From: Antilocapra americana | Lineage: Eukaryota > Chordata > Mammalia > Artiodactyla > Antilocapridae | Assembly (NCBI GenBank): GCA_007570785.1 | Contig: ML660201.1 | Span: forward strand, 39,736,588-39,800,587 | Length of the DNA stretch: 64,000 bases | Reading direction: 5' to 3' | In this document: one piece after another, positions 56,268 to 64,000 of the stretch | Layout: every line of letters starts with the position of its first letter | Position numbering within the stretch: position 1 is the stretch's first letter | Position numbers and translations under genes: made by a program | Notes under the pieces: generated by a model | What the model saw: only the letters and a program-made list of their open reading frames with translations | The model's database searches: none | Told to the model about the DNA's origin: nothing

Positions 56268-56504
56268 ATGGCTGTGCGGGGCCTGGCAGGCTCGGGGCCC
56301 GGCTCCCGGGGGCCGTTGGAGGAGGCGGTGGCGGCGGACGAGGAGCGCGAGGCGCCGGCGGTGGTGGTGGCGGGAGCCACGCCAGAGGACGATGAAGAGG
56401 ACGAGGGCCGCAGCCGGGGCCTGCTGCGCTGGGACGGCTTCTCAGCTTGGCTGCACTGCGTGTGTGTGGTGGGCTTTGACTTGGAGCTGGGCCAAGCCGT
56501 GGAG
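56268..56504 (+). CDS. DENND6A: DENND6A, exon 1 (N-terminus and start of uDENN domain)
   Basis: Codons 1-79 of DENN domain-containing protein 6A (FAM116A), a guanine-nucleotide exchange factor for RAB14 at recycling endosomes that affects ADAM10/cadherin trafficking (family knowledge). The protein starts [10 protein letters not shown]. It has a low-complexity Gly/Ala/Glu N-terminus, an acidic stretch [10 protein letters not shown] (38-47), then the conserved [20 protein letters not shown] and [10 protein letters not shown] (70-79) that open the upstream DENN lobe. The exon ends GTGGAG|GTGAGG (phase 0). The ATG has G at +4 but C at -3. The frame is open further upstream to 55932, but those residues are GC-island translation, and the start is chosen by resemblance to the known N-terminus. 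The remaining exons lie beyond the window. It is divergent from SLMAP, about 47 kb away. Confidence 0.97.
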
Positions 56505-57371
56505 GTGAGGCCCGGCCGCACTTCGTCCCCGCGCCGGGGCGGCCCCGGCGCAGCCTGTGACCCGCCGGCCGGCCGGCCGGGACCCCGGCCGCTGCGCATC
56601 CGGGCGTGGCCGGCAGCCCCTCCGCTGTCAGCCGGGCTGCGGTCCAGGGGCAGTTCCCGTGGGAGGATCGTGGGCTGTGGCTAAGGGTGGAAAGTTCTCT
56701 CTAGGCCCCTCCTAAATACTTGCTGATGGTCGTATTTTCCTTTTCTTTTAACCCGGTGTCACAGGAATGACTAGAATGGTTAGCGGCACCCGGAGAAAAC
56801 CGCAGGCAGGATGTTTGGGACTTTTTCAAGAAGCGAACAATGTCCCTGACATATGGTGAACTATAATATAATAGCCAAACCTCACACAACCGAGTTTTTT
56901 TTTAGACTCGGATTGTTTTGGTCATTTGCAGCGACTCTTAGAGCATTCCACTCAGCCCTAGCCATAATGCTTGTCTCAGCAGAGGTTTTCGCCTTTTCCT
57001 ACCTTTGTTCCTCATTTCTGTTACTTCTTGATGTTGCTTCTGAAACGGCCTGAAAGCTACTATCAAGACGAACGGAAGGAAAATCGTTCGCTTGTGAATT
57101 AATTTGTCGAGTTTTTTATCTTTCTAGCGCCTTGTTGAAAGGCATTGTAATCTTAACTACTCTTGACATTATTTAGGGCCCCTTTTGTAGCATAAGGGAT
57201 TATTTGTCTTTGTGCATCCAAGGAAAGAACGACCGATGCTTAGAAGATATGTTTGTTTTGGTGGCAATGACAGATTTTAATGAATCATCTCATTCTGACG
57301 AAGTGGCATGTGTTGTCTATGAAAATAATGTGAAGTGTGTAGTCAGCCTGTCTTGTGTGTATTTTATGCAG

Positions 57372-57588
57372 CTCGATACACTTGTGCTTAGTTGCTCAGC
57401 TGTGTCTGACTCTGCCAACCGTTAGACTGTAGCTCGCCAGGCTTCTCTGGGCATAGGATTTTTTACACAAGAATACTGGAGTGGTTGCCATTTCCTTCTG
57501 CAGGGGAATCTCCTCACTCAGGGATTGAACCCATGTCTCCTGTGTCTCCTGTGTTGGAGGCAGATTCTTTACCCGCGCAGCCCTTGTA
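57372..57588 (-). repeat. Bov-tA SINE, antisense
   Basis: GTGCTTAGTTGCTCAGCTGT to CAGATTCTTTACCCGCGCAGC. Confidence 0.93.
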
Positions 57589-58451
57589 AGAGCTAGGTAT
57601 TATCCTGGTTTCTGGGCATATGAAGGATATACTGTAACCTATATTTGTAGATTAAGACTACGATTTAGAAGAGAATCAAGAATTAATCACACTAGAGGAT
57701 AGGGCTAAATTTAGTGCTTGGCGCATGACACTTCAAAAAAAAAAAAAAACTAATAGTACATAAACAGCACTTTAAGATGAAAACAACAGTTCCCGAAGAC
57801 TATAAAGAAGAGATTTGTAAATCATCCATCATTTACATTGACATATTAACCTGCAGCTATATATATAGTAGAATACAATTTAGTCAGAAAACATGCTCTA
57901 GTAGGTTACATTTTTAAATAGTTGAAAGATCCATTTAGACTCACCATTTGGGCATTCTTTATAACACTTCTGTGTTTTTTCTGACCAATAAACAATACTT
58001 AGCAAGTATTGAGGTACTCAAAAAATGTGAATCACTGAGACCATTTCGACTATTTTGAATTTCATTTCCTATTTCTGTAGGTCTGTGGTTTTCTTTTTCT
58101 TTTTTTTTTTTGAAGGTCCAAGATGCAAATAAGTTACAAACTTCATGAGCTCTCGCCATTAGGAAAATACTAATACAAAATCTTGTATATGCTTCTGCTA
58201 ACTGTCTGGGGAGCGTTTATGGACCTCCTGATCCTTTGTCCTCAGAATAAGAATCACTGACTTTAGAAAGTGTAGGGTGAGGGTGGGGAAGTTTCCCTAA
58301 TAAAGGATCCCCAAAAAATACATTAAGAGGCAACACAATTTTGTTTTCTTTTCCTCAGAGGTGTAGAATATTGCCTTTTTTTAAATGAAGAAAAAAAGTA
58401 TAAATTAATATAACAAAATAGTTGAAATATATATTTCACTTTCGTACTATG

Positions 58452-58680
58452 GCCATGCATACATGCTAAATTGCTTCATTCGGTGTCCGACTTTTGCACC
58501 CCTATCGACTGTAGTTTGCCAGGCTCATCTGTCTGGGCTTCTCCAGGCAAGAATACTGGAGTGAATTTCTGTGTCCTCCTCCAGGGTATCTTCCTGACCC
58601 AGGGATTGAACCTGTGTCTCTTAATACCTCCTGCATTGGCAGGCAGGTTCTTTACCACTAGCGCCACCTGGGAAGTCCCA
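58452..58680 (-). repeat. Bov-tA SINE, antisense
   Basis: CATGCTAAATTGCTTCATTC, CTCCAGGCAAGAATACTGGA, CACTAGCGCCACCTGGGAAG. Confidence 0.95.
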
Positions 58681-59024
58681 TTACCACCATATCAAGGCCA
58701 AAAATGGACAGGACGGGTGGCTGTAATAGGGCAAAAAAGGTAAGTATAGAATTGTGTTGGGTAAATGGATTAATTGCCTCAGCCCTACTTCCTATAATGT
58801 ACAACTGTAGGGATTCGGAAGGGAAGTTAATTGAAGATAGCTTAAAACTAAGTGGACAGTATATCCTCCACCTCAGTCCTGTTATCAGAAATGCAGTTAT
58901 TGAGTCTTAAGCTTGAGAGAGACTTAACAAGTCTGTTGTGCCATGACAGAAAGTGCCATTTGCAAATTTTAAATACATTAAAAGTGCCACTTACTTAAGC
59001 TTAAATCCCTACTTAAGTAGAATA

Positions 59025-59235
59025 TTGATCAAGAACTTAGATTCTAAAGCTGGACTACCTAGGCTTGACTCTTTGTGGCTTAGGGCATGTTACTTAGCTT
59101 TCCTGATCATTATACTCCTCTGTGACAGGTTAACAGTGCCTATATCATGGCATTGTTGTGAGGGTTAAATAACTTAATGTTGATGAAGCATTTGGAACAG
59201 TGCCTTGGATTCAGTAAGATCTATGTAAGACTGTG
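59025..59235 (+). repeat. MIR SINE
   Basis: CTGGACTACCTAGGCTTGAC, TTGTTGTGAGGGTTAAATAAC, GGAACAGTGCCTTGGATTC. Confidence 0.85.
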
Positions 59236-59658
59236 TTTAGAAAGCACTGAAAAATCTCTTTTTCAATGAAGAGAACCCCTAAACAAAGTTTAGCTTTGTG
59301 GCAATGAGGCCTTTAAATCTTAGTTTTCTCACCAGAAAAATGAAGTTGAAATACTAGAATTGGTTTTGTTTTGTTTTAAATTGAGGAACTTTCTCTGTGT
59401 AAAACAAAAAAATCAGATGCACCTCAGTGGCTAATCTGGTTGAAATGGGGCCTGTGTGTATATATTCGGTTTTGGACAACAGAAACTAAGCTATAGCTGA
59501 GGGAAAGAAGGTACACTTGCTAAAGCCACAAAGGTACTTCAAGATGTCCAAGGTACAAACCTAGAGGAACTTAGAGAATGGCTAAAATCCAAAATCAGGA
59601 AAGCCTCTTCTTTATGCTCTTGTTTGATGGATTTTGTTTACACTTAATGCTCCATTGC
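59236..59658. other. Intronic, nothing recognised
   Basis: No repeat or exon recognised. Confidence 0.5.
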
Positions 59659-59930
59659 TGGAGAAGGCAATGGCACCCCACTTCAGTACTCTTGCCTGGA
59701 AAATCCCATCGACAGAGGAGCCTGGTAGGCTGCAGTCCATGGGGTCGGTAAGAGTCGGATGTGACTGAGCGACTTCACGTTCACTTTTCACTTTCATGCA
59801 TTGGAGAAGGAAATGGCAACCCACTCCAGTGTTCTTGCCTGGAGAATCCCAGGGACGTGGGAGCCTGTCTGTGTGTCATACAGAGTCAGACATCACTGAA
59901 GCAACTTAGCAGCAGCAGCAGAAGCATCAT
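59659..59930 (+). repeat. Bov-A2 SINE (dimeric)
   Basis: CTGGAGAAGGCAATGGCACC, TTCACTTTTCACTTTCATGC linker, GAAGCAACTTAGCAGCAGC end with (GCA)n. Confidence 0.97.
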
Positions 59931-60149
59931 GTCACTTCCAGCTCTGTGAAATTACCTGATTATATGGTAAAGCCTTCATTATCTGAATTTAGAATTGCCT
60001 TGTTTATTCCATGTTTTTTCTTCCTGATTGAGTAATAATGTGCTCATTGTTGAAAATTTGGCAAGAAGTTATAAATACTAGAAAGCATCACTCATAGTAA
60101 GAGATTGATATTTGGCATTTTTGTTAGTGCTTTTTTTTTTTCTTTACAT

Positions 60150-60560
60150 AATTTTGTATCTGTCAGGGATAAATTTGAATATTAAGAGCAGCAATCCTCT
60201 TAAATTTAAGTAAAGAGAAATTGATTGTAAGGAGTCTTTTGGAACCCAGTTGCAGGAAGCAGGGTTGAACCTCATGGGATTTGGAAAGCCCCAGGCTTTT
60301 GCCTTTGTCTCTGTGGAGCTGTGAGGTCTTTTGTCTTGCTTCTGTTGCCTGTCTGTTCCATTATTTGTGCTGAGGCTGGTTTCCTCTGCAAGGGTCTTGA
60401 TTTCTGCTCCCCCATTTCACCTGACTTTGGGTTTCCATCGTACTGATTTTAGCCAAGCTTCTACTTTTGTATTCTGGAACCAGGCAGAAGCTCAATTCAA
60501 ATACTTAGAGCATCTGATTGGTTCAGCGTGGGTCAGGTGCTCCCTTTTGTTTAGTCAGCT
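60150..60560 (+). repeat. Unnamed ancient interspersed repeat B, copy 2
   Basis: AGAGAAATTGATTGTAAGGAG, then GGCAGAAGCTCAATTC and CATCTGATTGGTTCAGCGTGG. It shares the layout (body, then CTGATTGGYT) with 44655-45160. Confidence 0.4.
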
Positions 60561-60904
60561 GTGGTAAGGAGACAGGCTTTCAGTAGTGGCCACTTAAGAG
60601 CATGGTCTGGGCCACAATCTCCGAAACAGGTCTGCTCTAAGAGTCTGCCTTTATTGATAAGGATTCTCATAACAATTTGCCATAGCATTAAAGATTCTTC
60701 ATAAATATAATTTTATGGACCACCACTTATGTAACCATTTTCCCTAATTTAGATATTTTTTTTATTAGTTTTGCCATACAATGCCATGATAATTTAGATA
60801 TTTAGTAATTTCTTTTTTTCTTCACATTATGAAGAGTTGTTTGCTATCTGTACACTTCCTTAGGGATGGTCTTCATTTTTGAGAGCCTTTAAATCCCTTA
60901 GCTA

Positions 60905-61045
60905 GGAAGATCCTTTTGAGAAGGAAACAGCAACCCACTACAGTATTCTTGTCTGGAAAATCCCATGGACACAGGAGCCTAGTGGGCTGTAGTCCATGGG
61001 GTCACAAAGAGTTGGACACGACTGAGCGACTGAGCACACATACAC
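60905..61045 (+). repeat. Bov-A monomer SINE
   Basis: AGGAAGATCCTTTTGAGAAGG, GTCTGGAAAATCCCATGGAC, GACACGACTGAGCGACTGAG. Just upstream, 60757-60785 is a short antisense L1 tail (TTATTAGTTTTGCCATACAA). Confidence 0.93.
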
Positions 61046-61214
61046 GCTCATGTGAAAATCATGTGAACTCACAGAACATGTAGAATATCATAGGAGGTAA
61101 CATTTCTGTAATTGAGGTCACCTCTTGAACCTCTCCAGCCCACGATTTTATAAGAATTGAGAAATCATTGGTGGCTTTCCCCCTCTTGAAGGCCATGACC
61201 TATCAACTTGGACA

Positions 61215-61450
61215 GAATTTCAATCTAGTGCAAAGAGCACAAGCTTGGAGTGTTGAACATATGCTAACAGATTTTTGGCCAGTTTCTGCAGTTCTCTGAG
61301 TCTCATTTTCCTCAACTATAAAATGGGAAAATGCTATCTTGCAAATGTTATTGGAGATACTAAGTGAGATAAAAGAGTGAAAAATTAATGTCTGTCATTT
61401 AATGCATGCCCCGTATGTTAGCTAGTTTTTATAATTAGTGTCCTCATACA
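61215..61450 (+). repeat. MIR SINE
   Basis: TAGTGCAAAGAGCACAAGCT, CTGAGTCTCATTTTCCTCAAC, ACTAAGTGAGATAAAAGAGTG. Confidence 0.85.
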
Positions 61451-62134
61451 TTCAATAACCAGTGTGGGACCATCTTGGCTATTCTGTCACTCCTATTGTT
61501 TTGCCTTAAATTTATTTAAAAAATACATAGCTTTGGATATGAATCATCCAAGCTAACCTTGTGTAAGTCACAAATGTTTAAAGCACTTCCTGGGAATCAA
61601 GTTTTGTAGGTTTCACTTGGCTGATTATCTATTACATAACCTATTTCTATGTACATACAGTTTGTATTTCACCTCTTTGATGAAGAGAATTTCAGGTCAG
61701 TTAAATTATAAAAAGCAGGACAGTTTATAATCATTTAATTATTTATCCTCTCCCAACCTTTTTTTTTTTTTCCCTAAGAAATTGAAGATAAAGCTCTGCT
61801 CTTTGGTAAACTTAGGCCGATTTTTAAAAGAGCGTTTGGCAGAACTGACTCTCCTTTTTTTCCCTCCTGGTTTTTTTTTTTTTGAGTCACTGCTTATGTA
61901 GTTCTTCTTATGAACCTAGAGTAGTCATCACAGTTTTCTGTATCTTAGCAAAGTTTCTGTTTCTGCCTTTATCCTTATTTTCTGAGAAGGATAAAGGCAG
62001 TTATGTGGAAGGTTTTCTTTGTTTCTTTCTCCTGGTGACTTACAGCCTCAGTATTTGATCTTCAGCATTTTCACTGTTTTGGTCGAAATGGGTGTGTGTA
62101 ATTGCATGTTACACTGTCTCAATGAGCCATCTAG

Positions 62135-62255
62135 TCGGATATTTATTGGATAACTGCCATATCCAAACATTGGTATGTTCTGGAGATAAAGCCTTGATCA
62201 TCTCTTCCTTCATTGAGATTACAGTCTAGCGTGGAAGGTAGGCCAGGCCACGGTG
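62135..62255 (-). repeat. L2 LINE 3' fragment, antisense
   Basis: TATGTTCTGGAGATAAAGCC, CATTGAGATTACAGTCTAGCG. Confidence 0.6.
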
Positions 62256-62297
62256 AATGTTAGGATAGGATTTGCAGGGTATTAATAATGGCCTTTG

Positions 62298-62470
62298 GCT
62301 TCCCTGGTGGCTCAGTCAGAATATGCATGCAGTGCAGGAGACCTGGATTCCCTCTCTGGGTCAGAAAGATGCCCTGGAGAAGGAAATTGCCTTCTTGCCT
62401 AGGAAATCCCTTGGACATAAGTCCATAGCGTTGCCAGAGTCAAACACAACTAAACCACCACCACCACCAA
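62298..62470 (+). repeat. Bov-tA SINE
   Basis: GGCTTCCCTGGTGGCTCAGT head, CCCTGGAGAAGGAAATTGCC, then a (CCA)n tail ACCACCACCACCACC. Confidence 0.92.
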
Positions 62471-62607
62471 TAATGGACTTGAAATTTCATTGTGAAATAA
62501 TAGCAGTTCATAGTAACTTGATATAGCTCTGTTATTTGAGATTTAAAACTTTATTGACCTATTGAGCTTCTTAGGCTCCCAGATTCTACAAAGGCTTCTT
62601 TGGTGGT

Positions 62608-62818
62608 GGTAATCTTTACCCTGGTAGCTCAGATGGTACAGTCTGCCTGCAATGCGGGACACTGGGGTTTGATCCCTGGGTCAGGAAGATCCCCTGGAGA
62701 AGGAAATGGCAACCCACTCCAGTATTCTTGTCTGGAAAACTTCATGGACGAAGGAGACTGGTGGGCTACAGTCAGACATGACTAAGTGACTAACATTTTC
62801 ACTTTCACTTTCACTTTT
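62608..62818 (+). repeat. Bov-tA SINE
   Basis: CCCTGGTAGCTCAGATGGTA, GGTTTGATCCCTGGGTCAGG, ending CTTTCACTTTCACTTTTC. Confidence 0.94.
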
Positions 62819-62974
62819 CAATCTCTGATTCAGTTATTAAATTATATAATCTGGAGATAATCTGGGAAGTTCTATATCAAGTTAGTTCTTTCACCAGTAC
62901 TTAATGTTTTATACTTACTATGATGAATGATGTGAAATATGGAAGACTATCTAAAATTTACTCTTTAAAAAACG

Positions 62975-63061
62975 TTTTTTTAAATTGGAAGGAAATTGCT
63001 TTACGCTGTTGTGTTGGTTTCTACTGTACAACAATGCAACAACACAAACCAGTCATAATTA

Positions 63062-63093
<32 letters not shown>

Positions 63094-63175
63094 ATATATA
63101 TATTCCTTCCCTCTTGGGCCTCCCTTCCCTCCTCCCATAACAACTTCCCACTAGCTACCTATTTTACACACGATA
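62975..63175 (-). repeat. Ruminant L1-type fragment with TG/TA microsatellite
   Basis: GGAAATTGCTTTACGCTGTTG, AACCAGTCATAATTATGTG, then (TG)n(TA)n at 63062-63103, then CTTCCCACTAGCTACCTATT. Same family as 26690-26945. Confidence 0.55.
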
Positions 63176-63324
63176 AATTTTACTTTTTTTTGAGAAAAGT
63201 GCTTTACTGTCCATTTTATGTTCAAATTGATCAGGTTTTCTAGTAGCATAATTTACATTAGATCTTCAGCAAGCAGAAATTTTAGACTTGAGGATACTAT
63301 GATTTCTGGCCATTTTTTCCACTT

Positions 63325-64000
63325 TTTAAAGTCAGTAAACATTTTCATTGAAGTGTAACATAATATATAAAAGTGTACAAATCCTAAGTCTATGTTTTGG
63401 TGAATTTTCATAAAGTAAATGTGCCATATCACTACAGTAGAGATCAAGAAGCAATATTATTACTGCCCTCAAATTTCCCTTAGGTCCACTTTCAGTCCTG
63501 ACCCATTTCCCTTTCCCTTCTGCCCCTGGCAACCACTATCTGCTTTGCCTCTATGGATTCTCTTTTTCTGTATATTTTATATGAATGGAATCATAGAACA
63601 TGTGGCCTTTTGTGTCTGGCTTCTTTCACTTAATTCAAGGTTCATCGCTGTTGTAGAATGTATTGGTACTTCGTTCCTTTATATGGTTGAGTTTTATACC
63701 ATTATTTGGATGCATCACATTTTATTTATTTATTCATCATTTAATGAAAATTTAGATTGTTTATGCTGCTATAAACATTCATATACAGGTTTTTATGTGA
63801 ATGTATGTTTTCGCTTCTCTTGGATGTATACACCTACAAATAAAATTGCTGAGACATATGGTAATTCCATGTTTTTTTATGAGAAACTATTAAATGGTTT
63901 CCCAATAAGACTTCATTTTTTCTGTTTTCATCAATAATGTATGAAGGTTCTAATTTCTCCATATCCTTGCTATTACTTCGTCTGTCCTTTTGTTATAGCC
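63325..64000 (-). mobile_element. L1M 3' region, antisense, runs off window
   Basis: TGAATTTTCATAAAGTAAATG, CCCCTGGCAACCACTATCTG, GAATGGAATCATAGAACATG, CTTCTCTTGGATGTATACACC, GAGACATATGGTAATTCCATG and TCTAATTTCTCCATATCC are the reversed L1M 3' UTR and ORF2 end. The open plus-strand frame of 172 codons here is antisense and not a gene. Confidence 0.85.

Larger units (their letters stand above)
56040..56660 (+). promoter_or_regulatory. DENND6A: CpG-island promoter of DENND6A
   Basis: A CpG-dense block covering the upstream region, exon 1 and start of intron 1. It holds an E-box (56131-56140) and a GC box CCCCGCCCCGG (56147-56157), and no TATA box is evident. The transcription start is probably at about 56.15-56.22 kb. 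A CCGG tandem (about 56564-56580) lies just inside intron 1. Confidence 0.9.
56505..64000 (+). other. DENND6A: DENND6A intron 1 (partial)
   Basis: Starts with donor GTGAGG at 56505 and runs off the right edge. No second exon (expected to continue the uDENN lobe) was recognised. Repeats are listed separately. Unique AT-rich stretches remain at about 56.7-57.37, 57.6-58.45 and 61.45-62.13 kb. Confidence 0.85.

Noticed and set aside
63419..63937. 172-codon plus-strand frame
   Set aside because: Antisense translation of an old L1M 3' region. It is hydrophobic by composition only.
1..64000. tRNA genes suggested by many B-box-like GGTTCRATCC motifs
   Set aside because: All examined cases are heads of CHR, Bov-tA or MIR SINEs without intact cloverleaf ends.
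1..64000. CRISPR arrays, operons, phage or plasmid systems
   Set aside because: None seen. The sequence is vertebrate nuclear DNA.

Overview
This window is mammalian nuclear DNA from a ruminant, probably cattle or a close relative. The evidence is many copies of ruminant-restricted repeats (BovB/RTE LINEs, Bov-tA, Bov-A and Bov-A2 SINEs, CHR-type tRNA-Glu SINEs) on top of old mammalian MIR, L2, L1M, MER5 and MaLR remnants. Only about 0.4 kb is recognisably protein-coding.

Two single-copy genes lie head to head and transcribe outwards. On the minus strand is the 5' end of SLMAP (STRIPAK/FHA-domain membrane protein): the first coding exon at 8557-8754, a likely upstream non-coding exon ending at 10082, and a CpG-island promoter at about 9.15-10.21 kb. 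Bases 1-8556 are SLMAP intron. On the plus strand is the first exon of DENND6A (a DENN-domain RAB14 exchange factor) at 56268-56504, inside a CpG island at about 56.04-56.66 kb. Bases 56505-64000 are DENND6A intron 1. As I remember it, human 3p14 has the same divergent DENND6A/SLMAP order, so the two identifications support each other.

The 10.4-55.9 kb interval between the promoters is intergenic. I find no other supportable gene in it. It is a nested retroelement landscape: a 5'-truncated L1 with clean target-site duplications and one nonsense codon in its remaining ORF2 (12.56-14.44 kb), a BovB with 12-bp duplications (19.84-21.11 kb), a head-to-head pair of BovB copies (51.04-53.54 kb), a CR1/L3-like LINE relic (50.5-51.0 kb), an antisense MaLR copy (about 45.97-47.58 kb), and many SINEs inserted inside older repeats.

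The most interesting unexplained structures are at the promoters. Four diverged tandem CCATNTT (YY1-like) motifs lie just upstream of SLMAP (10221-10419). Both divergent promoters carry a GTCACGTG E-box at a similar distance from the first ATG. The SLMAP 5' leader appears to hold an upstream ATG in strong context that overlaps the main frame. No new biological system was found. Repeat family names are recalled from consensus patterns, not searched, and repeat ends are approximate unless a duplication is given.
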